From Microbacterium sp. SLBN-154 (GTDB taxonomy: Bacteria; Actinomycetota; Actinomycetes; Actinomycetales; Microbacteriaceae): a DNA stretch of 64,000 nt. Positions 23,847 to 31,874 of the stretch are shown one piece after another (the stretch's first letter is position 1; each line of letters starts with the position of its first letter). Below the pieces are notes generated by a model. That model searched no databases. It had not been told where the DNA came from and saw only the letters and a program-made list of their open reading frames with translations. Where the stretch lies: NCBI RefSeq assembly GCF_006715565.1, contig NZ_VFNL01000001.1:2542001-2606000 (forward strand), in the 5' to 3' direction. The translations under genes and the position numbers were made by a program.

Positions 23847-25319
23847 GTGGTCCGTATCCCGCGCCCGCTGTCGGCGAGAACGCGCATCCTCGCTGCCGTC
23901 CTCGCCGTCGCGTGCGTCGGGCTGACGCTGGTGGGGAGCGTGACGTTCCTCGTGCAGCGGGAGATGGTGCTGAGCGAGATCGATGACCGCCTGGACGGGC
24001 AGGCCGACAGCCTCCTCTCCGTCGCCGAATCCGAGGACGACGTCGCCCAGATCGACGACTTCGCCACGGTCGAGGAGTTCCTCCGCGCGGCGATGGGTCG
24101 CACCGTGCCCTCCCGGAATGAGGCAGCTCTCGCGATCCTCGACGGCACGACGCTGATCGGTCCGGGTGTCGCCTCGGGCATCGACATCTCGGGAGACGAC
24201 GCCCTCATCGCGCGCATCCTCAGCGGGGTGGAGCAGGGCGTCCCCGTCACCCCGGCAACCGCGGTCACACCCGAGGGGACCCTCCGCTACATCGCCGTGC
24301 CGGTGTCGCTGCCGGCCGACCCTTCGCGAGGTGTCGTGGTGCGGGCCGTCGAGCTGGGCGCGGCGCTTCGTCCGGTCGCGTCCGCGCTCGTCACATACGG
24401 CGTGACCGCGGTCGCCGTGCTCGCGGCGATCGGCGTGGTCGGGTGGTTCGTCACCGGCCGGCTGCTCTCGCCTATTCGCCGCCTCCGCGAGACCGCCGAC
24501 GCCATCACGCTCACCGACCTCTCCCCCCGTCTGCCGGCCGAGGGCACCGACGACATCTCCGACCTCAACCGCACCGTCAACTCCATGCTCGACCGCCTCG
24601 AGGGGTCGGTCGACGTGCAGCGCCAGCTGCTGGACGACGTGCGCCACGAGCTGAAGACTCCCATCACGATCGTCCGAGGACACCTGGAGATGATGGATCC
24701 GAGGGATGTCTCCGACGTCACCTCGACGCGGGAGATCAGCATCGCCGAGCTGGACCGGATGACCCGACTGGTCGAGGACATCGACCTCCTCGCAGCGGTC
24801 GAGGGCGACTCCTTCGCGATGGGCGAGGTCGACCTCGCCCTGCTCACCGCCCGGATCGGCGAACTCGTGGCGGTGATCCCGGGGCACCGATGGCGGATCG
24901 ATGAGATCGCCGACGGCACGATCCCGGGCGACGCCGACCGGCTGCTCCAGGCGTGGCTCCAACTCGCCGACAACGCCGCGAAGTACACCCCCGCCGGTTC
25001 GGCGATCGAGCTGGGGAGCACGTGGGATGCCGCCGGCGCGCGGCTGTACGTGCGAGATCACGGCAGCGGCATCCCTCCCGCCTTCCGGCACCGGATCTTC
25101 CGCCGCTTCGATCGCGCCGACGGTGCCAGACTGGCAGGGGGGTCGGGTCTGGGACTTGCCATCGTCGACGCGATCGCCAAGGGACACGACGGCTACTGCG
25201 CGGTCACCGATACCCCCGGTGGCGGTGCCACCTTCACCATCCACGTTCCCCCGGCGACGGCGGAGCTTCCCGCTCCGGTGCGCGCGGGCGACGTGCTGCA
25301 GCGGGAGTCCACCACATGA
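23847..25319 (+). CDS. two-component sensor histidine kinase
   Basis: A 490-residue membrane kinase. Helix 1 lies at about 13-36, an extracytoplasmic sensor region at about 37-178, helix 2 at about 183-205 (GVTAVAVLAAIGVVGWFV), a HAMP linker with LLSPIRRLRETADAI, a HisKA dimerisation domain with the phospho-acceptor His267 in VRHELKTPI, and a HATPase domain with QLADNAAKYTP, RDHGSGIPP and GSGLGLAIVDAIA. The ligand is unknown; the sensor region is acidic and has no cysteine pair. ATGA coupling to the response regulator makes them a pair. GTG at 23847 is set by GATAAT 7 nt upstream. Confidence 0.94.
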   Translation: MVRIPRPLSARTRILAAVLAVACVGLTLVGSVTFLVQREMVLSEIDDRLDGQADSLLSVAESEDDVAQIDDFATVEEFLRAAMGRTVPSRNEAALAILDGTTLIGPGVASGIDISGDDALIARILSGVEQGVPVTPATAVTPEGTLRYIAVPVSLPADPSRGVVVRAVELGAALRPVASALVTYGVTAVAVLAAIGVVGWFVTGRLLSPIRRLRETADAITLTDLSPRLPAEGTDDISDLNRTVNSMLDRLEGSVDVQRQLLDDVRHELKTPITIVRGHLEMMDPRDVSDVTSTREISIAELDRMTRLVEDIDLLAAVEGDSFAMGEVDLALLTARIGELVAVIPGHRWRIDEIADGTIPGDADRLLQAWLQLADNAAKYTPAGSAIELGSTWDAAGARLYVRDHGSGIPPAFRHRIFRRFDRADGARLAGGSGLGLAIVDAIAKGHDGYCAVTDTPGGGATFTIHVPPATAELPAPVRAGDVLQRESTT

Positions 25320-25972
25320 CGACGATCCTCATCGCCGAAGACGAGCCGCGCATCGCCGCCTTCGTCAGCCGGGGCCTGGAGAATGCCGGCTTCACGACGC
25401 TGCTCGTCGCCGACGGCGGCGAGGCGCTCACCGTCGCACTCCGCGACGGCGTGGATCTCGTGCTGCTGGATGTCGGCCTGCCGACGATGGACGGCTTCGA
25501 GGTGCTGCGCGAGCTGCGCGCGCGAGGATCGGCCGTCCCCGTGATCATGCTGACGGCCCGCACGAGCACCCGGGACACCGTCGAGGGACTCGACGCCGGA
25601 GCCAACGACTACGTCCGCAAGCCCTTCACGTTCGAGGAGCTTCTGGCGCGGGTACGCTCACGCCTGCGCGAGAACCCCGTGCCGGCAGGGATGACGCTGC
25701 GTCACGGTGATGTGATGCTCGATCTGCTGGGCCGCCGTGCCACGGTGGCCGGCGACGAGGTCGAACTCTCCGCGCGCGAGTTCGCGCTGGCCGAGCAGTT
25801 CCTGCGCAGCCCCGGCCGGGTCCTCAGTCGCGAGCAGCTGCTCAGCCGCGTGTGGTCGCTGGACTTCGACCCGGGATCGAACGTCGTCGACGTCTACGTC
25901 CGCTATCTGCGTGCGAAGCTCGGTGCTCATCACATCGTGACGGTGCGGGGCGCCGGCTACCGTTGGGAGTGA
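25316..25972 (+). CDS. OmpR/PhoB-family response regulator
   Basis: A 218-residue regulator. The receiver domain (1-115) has the acidic pocket AEDEP, the phospho-acceptor Asp52 in LLDVGLP, and the conserved Lys in YVRKPFTF. The C-terminal winged helix (about 125-218) has VELSAREFALAEQFLRSPGR, SREQLLSRVW and NVVDVYVRYLRAKLG, ending VRGAGYRWE. It overlaps its kinase by 4 nt (ATGA) and is followed by a strong G-rich hairpin. Targets are unknown. Confidence 0.95.
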   Translation: MTTILIAEDEPRIAAFVSRGLENAGFTTLLVADGGEALTVALRDGVDLVLLDVGLPTMDGFEVLRELRARGSAVPVIMLTARTSTRDTVEGLDAGANDYVRKPFTFEELLARVRSRLRENPVPAGMTLRHGDVMLDLLGRRATVAGDEVELSAREFALAEQFLRSPGRVLSREQLLSRVWSLDFDPGSNVVDVYVRYLRAKLGAHHIVTVRGAGYRWE

Positions 25973-25982
25973 GACATGTGAG

Positions 25983-26013
25983 AGCCCCCGGCGTTGGGGG
26001 AACACCGGGGGCT
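25983..26013 (+). terminator. terminator-like G-rich hairpin after the kinase/regulator pair
   Basis: AGCCCCCGG (25983-25991) pairs perfectly with CCGGGGGCT (26005-26013) over a 13-nt loop that itself holds GGGGG. Two more G-runs follow (to 26029). It ends the regulator transcript and lies about 140 nt from the convergent phoH stop. Confidence 0.65.
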
Positions 26014-26152
26014 AGATCCGGGTTGGGGGCCCGGTCACCGGCCGCGTGCGATTCTGGGGGATTCGCGGCCGTATCCCCATGGTGGCAGAACGGCCCCGTC
26101 CACCGGCACTCCGGCAGATGAGACTCTTCTCACGTTGGACCGGGGTGACCGC

Positions 26153-27508
26153 TCACGCCAGCTCGCCCGCCTCCAGGAGGTCCGTCACCAGCGCGGCGAT
26201 GGCGGAGCGCTCGGAACGGGTGAGGGTGACGTGACCGAAGAGGTCGTGACCCTTCAGCGTCTCGATCACCGAGGCGATGCCGTCATGCCGGCCGACGCGG
26301 AGGTTGTCGCGCTGCCCGACATCGTGGGTGAGGACCACGCGTGAGTGCTGTCCGATGCGGCTGAGCACCGTCAGCAGCACATTCCGCTCCAGCGACTGGG
26401 CCTCATCGACGATCACGAAGGCGTCGTGCAGTGAGCGCCCCCGGATGTGGGTCAGCGGAAGCACCTCCAGGATGCCGCGCTCGATCACCTCTTCGATGAC
26501 GTTGGACGACACCACCGAACCGAGGGTGTCGAACACCGCCTGACCCCAGGGGTTCATCTTCTCCGCCTGGTCGCCGGGGAGGTACCCCAGCTCCTGGCCG
26601 CCCACGGCGAACAGCGGACGGAACACGATGATCCGCTTCTGCTGCTGGCGCTCCAGCACCGCCTCGAGGCCCGCGCAGAGGGCGAGCGCGGACTTCCCCG
26701 TTCCCGCTCGACCTCCCAACGACACGATGCCCACCTCGGGGTCCAGCAGCAGATCGATCGCGATCCGCTGCTCGGCCGATCGCCCGTGCAGGCCGAAGGC
26801 GTCACGGTCACCGCGCACCAGCCGGAAGGCACCGTCGCCGGTCACCCGCCCGAGGGCGGAACCGCGCTCGGAGTGGATGATGAGACCGGTGTTGACCGGG
26901 AGACCGCGGACAGCGTCGGCGGTGGCGACCTCGCTTTCGTACAGGTCGCTCACTTCGTCGCCGGACAGGTCGATGTCGGCGATGCCCGTCCAGCCCGAAT
27001 CCACGGCCTGTTCGGCGAGGTACTCCTCCGCCACGATGCCGAGGGAGGCGGCCTTCACCCGCATGGGAAGGTCTTTGGAGACGACGGTGACATCCTGACC
27101 ATCCTGCGCCAGATGCATGGCGACGGCGAGGATCCGCGTGTCGTTGTCGCCCAGGCGCATACCGGAGGGCAGGACCGTCGGATCGGTGTTGTTCAGCTCC
27201 ACCCGCAGCGTTCCGCCCGCTCCCACCGGAACCGGGAAGTCGAGACGACCGTGCTCGATGCGCAGCTCGTCGAGATGACGCAGCGCCTGCCGGGCGAAGT
27301 AGCCGATCTCCGGATCGTGGCGCTTCTTCTCCAGCTCGGTGATCACCACCACCGGGATGACGATGCTGTGCTCGGCGAACCGGAAGAACGCACGCGGATC
27401 ACTCAGCAGAACCGACGTGTCCAGGACGTACGTGCGCAGATCCTGCGACGGGGTGTCCTCGTCGATGTACTGCTCGCGGCGCTGGTCGTGCGGTGCTCGT
27501 GTGGTCAC
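26153..27508 (-). CDS. PhoH family protein with N-terminal PIN domain (PhoH2 type)
   Basis: A 451-residue fusion of a PIN nuclease domain (about 25-165; first acidic residue Asp30 in [12 protein letters not shown], later [13 protein letters not shown]) and a PhoH ATPase (about 245-440; Walker [11 protein letters not shown], Walker [12 protein letters not shown]). PhoH2 proteins couple RNA unwinding to RNA cleavage; in mycobacteria they pair with a small antitoxin encoded just upstream. No such overlapping small gene is visible here. GTG at 27508 has AGGAG 6 nt upstream. A hairpin lies at the presumed 5' end of its messenger. Confidence 0.92.
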   Translation of the reverse strand: MTTRAPHDQRREQYIDEDTPSQDLRTYVLDTSVLLSDPRAFFRFAEHSIVIPVVVITELEKKRHDPEIGYFARQALRHLDELRIEHGRLDFPVPVGAGGTLRVELNNTDPTVLPSGMRLGDNDTRILAVAMHLAQDGQDVTVVSKDLPMRVKAASLGIVAEEYLAEQAVDSGWTGIADIDLSGDEVSDLYESEVATADAVRGLPVNTGLIIHSERGSALGRVTGDGAFRLVRGDRDAFGLHGRSAEQRIAIDLLLDPEVGIVSLGGRAGTGKSALALCAGLEAVLERQQQKRIIVFRPLFAVGGQELGYLPGDQAEKMNPWGQAVFDTLGSVVSSNVIEEVIERGILEVLPLTHIRGRSLHDAFVIVDEAQSLERNVLLTVLSRIGQHSRVVLTHDVGQRDNLRVGRHDGIASVIETLKGHDLFGHVTLTRSERSAIAALVTDLLEAGELA

Positions 27509-27590
27509 AACCCACTCCTGCCCCGGGCGTGTCACCCGGCAGTCTCGAGTCGACCGTGGGTCACGAGTCGCGATCCGAAAGGCCGACCCG

Positions 27591-27609
27591 ACCGGGCACC
27601 TTGCCCGGT
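27591..27609 (-). promoter_or_regulatory. 8-bp hairpin at the presumed 5' end of phoH mRNA
   Basis: ACCGGGCA and TGCCCGGT flank a 3-nt loop. TAGCGT on the minus strand (27616-27621) would start transcription right before the stem, leaving a leader of about 100 nt. In that case it is a 5' structural element. Terminating uppS read-through is the other reading. Confidence 0.45.
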
Positions 27610-27721
27610 GAGATGACGCTACGACCGTTCGGGGGTCCGCGGGTCGCAGACACGCTGTCGCCGGGTTACGAGCAGATGAAGTTCTGCGAACGCGCGGGCG
27701 ATGCCGGGGAGGCGGCGCCGC

Positions 27722-28501
27722 TCAGCGCCCGAAGCGACGATCCCGGCGGGCGAAATCGCGCACGGCCCGCAGGAAATCGACCTCTCGGAGGTCGGGGCCG
27801 AGCGCCTCGACGAAATAGAACTCGCTGTGCGCGCTCTGCCATAGCAGGAAGTCGCTCAGCCGCTGCTCGCCCGAGGTGCGGATCACCAGGTCGGGGTCGG
27901 GCTGGCCGCCGGTGTAGAGGTGTTCGCCGATCTGCTCGGGGGTGAGGCTCGCCGCCAGCTCCTCCAGGGATCCGCCCTCGCGGTCGTGCGTGGCGATGAT
28001 GGAGCGCACGGCGTCGACGATCTCGCTCCGCCCGCCGTAACCCACGGCGAGGTTCACGTGCAGACCCCCGTGACCACGCGTGCGCTCCTCGGCCAGGCCC
28101 AGGACATCGGCGAGCTCGGGCGGGAGGAGATCGGCACGCCCCACGTGCTGCACCCGCCAGTCGCGCTCGTGCGAGAGCTCGTGGGCGAGCTCGGCGATGA
28201 TCTCCAGCAGATCGGTCAGTTCGCGCGAGTCGCGATGTCGGAGGTTGTCGGTGGAGAGCAGGTAGAGCGACACCACCTTGACGCCGATGTCATCGCACCA
28301 GCGCAGGAACTCCCGCATCTTCGCCGCTCCCGCGCGGTGACCGTGCGCGGCGGAATCGTACCCGAGCTGCCTCGCCCACCGACGGTTGCCGTCGATCATC
28401 ATCGCGATGTGATGGGGGACGACATCGGGCGTGAGGCTGCGACGCAGCCGGGAGATGTACAGCCGGTAGAGCGGCCCCCGCCCCTCGTCCGTCGCACTCA
28501 C
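27722..28501 (-). CDS. uppS: isoprenyl (polyprenyl) diphosphate synthase, cis-type
   Basis: A 259-residue cis-prenyltransferase that makes the polyprenyl carrier lipid for cell-wall synthesis. The P-loop block HIAMMIDGNRRWARQLG holds the catalytic Asp, followed by GHRAGAAKMREFLRWC, YLLSTDNLRHR and the C-terminal DLVIRTSGEQRLSDFLLWQS, EFYFVE. Product length (short Z-FPP or full C50/C55) is not decided by eye. The GTG start lies 6 nt after TAGCGT. Divergent from the hemolysin III gene. Confidence 0.95.
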   Translation of the reverse strand: MSATDEGRGPLYRLYISRLRRSLTPDVVPHHIAMMIDGNRRWARQLGYDSAAHGHRAGAAKMREFLRWCDDIGVKVVSLYLLSTDNLRHRDSRELTDLLEIIAELAHELSHERDWRVQHVGRADLLPPELADVLGLAEERTRGHGGLHVNLAVGYGGRSEIVDAVRSIIATHDREGGSLEELAASLTPEQIGEHLYTGGQPDPDLVIRTSGEQRLSDFLLWQSAHSEFYFVEALGPDLREVDFLRAVRDFARRDRRFGR

Positions 28502-28507
28502 ACATCT

Positions 28508-28513
28508 ACGCTA
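28508..28513 (-). promoter_or_regulatory. -10 box of uppS (leaderless)
   Basis: TAGCGT, then AGATGT, then the GTG at 28501. Confidence 0.6.
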
Positions 28514-28579
28514 CTCCCGACATCGCGCCGTCTGTGCGCGCCGCCAGGACACGTGCAGCCGACGGCATGCGCAGCGCCG

Positions 28580-28585
28580 TACCCT
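28580..28585 (+). promoter_or_regulatory. -10 box of the hemolysin III-like gene
   Basis: TACCCT, then TGGGAGG, then the ATG at 28593. The purine-rich gap touches the ATG, so leaderless initiation is more likely than normal ribosome binding. Confidence 0.5.
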
Positions 28586-28592
28586 TGGGAGG

Positions 28593-29327
28593 ATGACCCC
28601 CAGCCCGGACACCGACCTCTCCCCCGACGGACCGGACATGCCGCAGCTGCCCCTTCTCGACGCCGCTGCGGTCGACGCGAACACCGATGTGCGGCCGACC
28701 TGGCGCGGCTGGATCCACGCGGGGACCTTTCCGGTGGCGATCGCCGCCGGCATCCTCCTCATCGTCCTCGCCGACGGCACGGCGGCCAAGTGGTCATCCG
28801 CCGTCTTCATGGCCACCTCGCTGCTGCTGTTCGGCAACTCCGCGCTCTACCACCGATTCGATTGGTCACCGCGCACGAAGGTGCTCCTCAAGCGCATCGA
28901 TCACGCGAACATCCTCCTGCTCATCGCGGGTACCTACACGCCGATCGCCGTCCTCGCCCTCCCGACCGATAAGGCCGTCCTGCTGCTGTCCCTGGTCTGG
29001 GGCGGGGCGATTCTGGGGATCCTGTTCCGCGTGTTCTGGATCCACGCCCCGCGCTGGCTGTACGTCGCTCTGTACCTGGTGCTCGGGTGGGCGGCGGTGA
29101 TGTACTTCTTCGATCTCCTCGCCGCCAACGCGGCGATGATGGTGCTCGTCGTGGCGGGCGGCCTGCTGTACACCGCGGGGGCGGTCGTCTACGCGCTCAA
29201 GCGTCCCAACCCCTGGCCCGGGCACTTCGGATTCCACGAGATCTTTCACGTCTGCACGGTGCTGGCGTTCCTCTGCCACTGGACGGCGTGCCTGCTCATC
29301 GCCCTGGCGCCCGCGTATCACGCCTGA
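28593..29327 (+). CDS. hemolysin III (YqfA/PAQR) family membrane protein
   Basis: A 244-residue, seven-helix membrane protein. After an acidic, Pro-rich N-terminal tail (1-35), the family metal-site blocks are visible: FGNSALYHRFDW with Ser/His, KRIDHANILLLIAGTYTP with Asp, and GFHEIFHVCTVLAFLCHW with two His. These match the zinc-binding residues of the CREST/PAQR superfamily. The name comes from a Bacillus hemolysin; a hydrolase or ion-related membrane role is more likely. It converges on a small membrane-protein gene with a 5-nt gap. Confidence 0.92.
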   Translation: MTPSPDTDLSPDGPDMPQLPLLDAAAVDANTDVRPTWRGWIHAGTFPVAIAAGILLIVLADGTAAKWSSAVFMATSLLLFGNSALYHRFDWSPRTKVLLKRIDHANILLLIAGTYTPIAVLALPTDKAVLLLSLVWGGAILGILFRVFWIHAPRWLYVALYLVLGWAAVMYFFDLLAANAAMMVLVVAGGLLYTAGAVVYALKRPNPWPGHFGFHEIFHVCTVLAFLCHWTACLLIALAPAYHA

Positions 29328-29332
29328 GGCGA

Positions 29333-29572
29333 TCAGGACCCGCCGTCGCCGTCGCGCATCTGCTCCTCGGCATCGAGCTGCTCGTTGATCTCGCCGCGGA
29401 TCCGCGCGCGGCGGATGCGACGCATCATGTCCCACACCAGGAACACCACCGCGAGGGCGATGAACGCGATCACGGCGAAACCCACGGGTCCGGGAGTGAC
29501 GAGGTCGGGGTCCACCGTCGGAACCGGCGAGGGGGTGGCGGCCGCGACGAGCGTCACGAGAGCGTGCTGCAT
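29333..29572 (-). CDS. small membrane protein (79 aa)
   Basis: An unrecognised 79-residue protein with a first hydrophobic segment (MQHALVTLVAAATPSPVP), a membrane helix at about 30-50 (GFAVIAFIALAVVFLVWDMM), a basic stretch RRIRRARIR on the cytoplasmic side, and an acidic end (DAEEQMRDGDGGS). GGAGAGG lies 6 nt before the ATG. It is divergent from the DUF4307 gene. No function can be assigned. Confidence 0.65.
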   Translation of the reverse strand: MQHALVTLVAAATPSPVPTVDPDLVTPGPVGFAVIAFIALAVVFLVWDMMRRIRRARIRGEINEQLDAEEQMRDGDGGS

Positions 29573-29638
29573 GGTGTCCTCTCCGGGCGTGGGAACGCTT
29601 AGCCTGGAATCACCAGCCTAGACGCCCCGAAGAAGGCC

Positions 29639-30031
29639 ATGACGACTCACCAGATGCTCGACGAACGCTACGGCCGCACCCGCTCCCGCGCGCCGCGGTG
29701 GCTGATCGCCGCGGGCGTCGCCGCGGCTGCTGCGGTGGTCGTCGGAGCCGGATGGATGACGGTGGCCGGCGCTCTGGACGACGTCGACGTCCGCACCACC
29801 GGGTTCCAGCTCGTGGACGACACCTCGGTCCGCGTCGACTTCCAGGTCACGGCGCCGGCGGGACGAACCGTCGCATGCGCACTGGAGGCGCAGGACGCCG
29901 ATCACGGCGTCGTCGGCTGGAAGGTCATCACCCTCAGCGAGACCGACGGCACCCCACGCGCGTTCCAGGAGAGCGTCCCCACCGTCGCCGAGGCGACGAC
30001 CGGTTTGGTCAACTCTTGCTGGGTGACGTAA
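29639..30031 (+). CDS. DUF4307-like membrane-anchored protein
   Basis: A 130-residue protein with a short cytoplasmic tail (MTTHQMLDERYGRTRSRAP), one helix at about 22-42, and an extracytoplasmic beta domain containing FQLVDDTSVRVDFQV and TVACALEAQDADHGVVGWK. This form, directly before greA, fits the DUF4307 family of actinobacteria. Two cysteines (about 80 and 128) could form a disulfide outside the cell. GAAGAAGG is the ribosome binding site. greA follows after 81 nt containing its own promoter and hairpin. Confidence 0.8.
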   Translation: MTTHQMLDERYGRTRSRAPRWLIAAGVAAAAAVVVGAGWMTVAGALDDVDVRTTGFQLVDDTSVRVDFQVTAPAGRTVACALEAQDADHGVVGWKVITLSETDGTPRAFQESVPTVAEATTGLVNSCWVT

Positions 30032-30034
30032 TCT
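30029..30034 (+). promoter_or_regulatory. probable -10 box of greA
   Basis: TAATCT overlaps the DUF4307 stop. A start of transcription near 30041 gives a leader of about 70 nt holding the hairpin at 30053-30078. Confidence 0.4.
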
Positions 30035-30052
30035 GTCGGGACAACTCATATG

Positions 30053-30081
30053 GACGCCCTGGCCCGCGCCGGGGCGTCTTT
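30053..30081 (+). terminator. hairpin with T-run in the greA leader (terminator or attenuator)
   Basis: GACGCCC (30053-30059) pairs with GGGCGTC (30072-30078), and TTT follows at once. This is the most classical rho-independent-like structure in the window. It either ends the DUF4307 transcript or attenuates greA. Confidence 0.6.
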
Positions 30082-30112
30082 GCATACCAGCCGACGACCG
30101 AAGGAGACGAAC

Positions 30113-30604
30113 GTGACTGGCGAAGCCCCGGTGACCTTCCTGACCCAGGACGCCTACGACCGTCTCGCCGCCGAGCTCGAGCACCTCTCGACCACCGGCC
30201 GCGAAGAGATCGCCAAGCGCATCGAAGCTGCGCGCGAAGAGGGCGACCTCAAGGAGAACGGCGGATACCACGCGGCCAAGGACGAGCAGGGCAAGCAGGA
30301 GGCCCGTATCCGCACGCTCCAGCAGCTGCTCAAGGACGCCAAGGTCGGCGATGCCCCGCAGAGCACCGGTGTGGTCGAATCCGGAACCGTCGTGACGGCG
30401 GTCGTCGCCGGCGGCGAGGAGGTCTTCCTCCTCGGCAACCGCGAGATCGCCGCGGGCTCCGAGCTCGACGTCTACAGCGAAGCCTCGCCGCTCGGCGCGG
30501 CGATCCTGGGTCTGAAGGAGGGCGAGAAGACCACCTACACCGCGCCCAACGGACGCGAGATCGCGGTGGAGATCCTCAAGGTCGAGACGTACTCGGGGCA
30601 GTGA
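30113..30604 (+). CDS. greA: transcription elongation factor GreA
   Basis: A 163-residue secondary-channel factor that stimulates transcript cleavage by stalled RNA polymerase. The N-terminal coiled coil (about 12-80) carries the acidic tip EEGDLKENGGYHAAKDEQ. The C-terminal FKBP-like domain covers about 85-160 (NREIAAGSELDVYSEASPLG, GLKEGEKTTYTAPNGREI). GTG at 30113 follows AAGGAG with 6 nt between. It lies downstream of a leader with a terminator-like hairpin and converges on the threonine dehydratase gene. Confidence 0.96.
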   Translation: MTGEAPVTFLTQDAYDRLAAELEHLSTTGREEIAKRIEAAREEGDLKENGGYHAAKDEQGKQEARIRTLQQLLKDAKVGDAPQSTGVVESGTVVTAVVAGGEEVFLLGNREIAAGSELDVYSEASPLGAAILGLKEGEKTTYTAPNGREIAVEILKVETYSGQ

Positions 30605-30623
30605 GCCCCTCCGCCGTCCGGCC

Positions 30624-31874
30624 CTAGTCGACGGCGATCGTCGGGGCGAAGCCCGCGTCGGTGAGCATCTTCATCACGTGGGCGCGGTGATCTTCTCCCC
30701 GCGTCTCCACGCTCAGCTGGAGGATCACTTCGCTGATCTGCAGCCCCTGTCCGTGCCGCGTGTGCAGCACCTCGATGACGTTCGCGCCCGCCTGGGCGAG
30801 GACGTCGGAGACCCGCGCGAGCTGGCCGGGGCGGTCGGGAAGAGGGATGCGCAGGGTCATGTAGCGCCCCGAGGCGGCCAGCCCGTGGGCGACGACGCGC
30901 TGGAGCAGCAGCGGATCGATGTTGCCGCCCGAGAGGATGGCGATCGTCGGACCTGCGGAACGGATCTTCCCCGCCAGGATCGCGGCGACACCGGCCGCAC
31001 CCCCGGGCTCGACGACCTGCTTGGCCCGCTCGAGCAGAACGAGGATGGCGCGCGCGATGTCGTCGTCGGTCACCGTGACGATCTCATCGACGAGTTCGCG
31101 GATCATCGCGAACGGGAGGTCGCCGGGGCGCGCCACGGCGATGCCGTCGGCGATCGTCGGCCGCGACGGCGCGATGACCGGATGCCCCGCGGCCAGCGAC
31201 GGCGGATACCCTGCCGCGTTCTCGGCCTGCACCCCGATGATGCGGATGCGACGGCCCTCCGCGGCCGCGCGGGCCTTCATGGCGGCGGCGACGCCGGCGA
31301 TGAGCCCCCCGCCGCCGACGCAGACCACCACGGTCTCGACGTCAGGCAGATCGTGGTGCAGTTCGAGCCCCAGCGTTCCCTGCCCGAGGATGATGTCGCG
31401 ATGGTCGAACGGGTGGATGAGGACCGCGCCGGTCCGTTCCGCGAACTCCGCCGCCAACCGCAGCGGCGTCTCCACCGTCTCCCCTTCGAGGACGACGTCG
31501 GCACCGTAGCCCCGGGTGGCCAGGAGCTTCGGCACCGGAACGCCCAGCGGCATGAAGATGGTGGCCGGGATCCCGAGCTTCTGGGCGGCCAGGGCCACGC
31601 CCTGGGCGTGATTGCCGGCGGAGGCCGCCACGACGCCGCGGGCGCGCTCTTCCTCGGTCAGTCTCGAGAGGCGGTAGGTGGCGCCGCGGATCTTGAACGA
31701 GCCCGTGCGCTGCAGGTTCTCCAGCTTCAGGTACGTCGGAACGCCCAGGACGTCGGTGAGGTGCTGCGACTCCTCCAGCGGAGTGTGTGCGGCCACGCCG
31801 CGGAGGGCGGCTGCGGCGTCCTCGAACTCAGCGAGCGTCGGAATGCCGGAGGCGGCGATCGTCGGGATGCTCAC
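30624..31874 (-). CDS. ilvA: threonine ammonia-lyase (threonine dehydratase) with ACT domain
   Basis: A 416-residue PLP enzyme that deaminates L-threonine to 2-oxobutanoate for isoleucine synthesis. The PLP lysine is Lys61 in TGSFKIRGA. Other blocks are SAGNHAQGVALAAQKLG, the phosphate loop VVVCVGGGGLIAGVAAA and VEPGGAAGVAAIL. A single ACT domain (about 335-416, PLPDRPGQLARVSDVL) replaces the double regulatory domain of E. coli IlvA, as in corynebacteria and related groups. GTG overlaps the stop of the AI-2E-family gene (GTGA). A catabolic role (TdcB) is the alternative. Confidence 0.92.
   Translation of the reverse strand: MSIPTIAASGIPTLAEFEDAAAALRGVAAHTPLEESQHLTDVLGVPTYLKLENLQRTGSFKIRGATYRLSRLTEEERARGVVAASAGNHAQGVALAAQKLGIPATIFMPLGVPVPKLLATRGYGADVVLEGETVETPLRLAAEFAERTGAVLIHPFDHRDIILGQGTLGLELHHDLPDVETVVVCVGGGGLIAGVAAAMKARAAAEGRRIRIIGVQAENAAGYPPSLAAGHPVIAPSRPTIADGIAVARPGDLPFAMIRELVDEIVTVTDDDIARAILVLLERAKQVVEPGGAAGVAAILAGKIRSAGPTIAILSGGNIDPLLLQRVVAHGLAASGRYMTLRIPLPDRPGQLARVSDVLAQAGANVIEVLHTRHGQGLQISEVILQLSVETRGEDHRAHVMKMLTDAGFAPTIAVD

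Noticed and set aside
27522..27721. A short antitoxin gene upstream of phoH
   Set aside because: The only frame with a plausible start on the minus strand encodes about 12 residues and does not overlap the phoH start.
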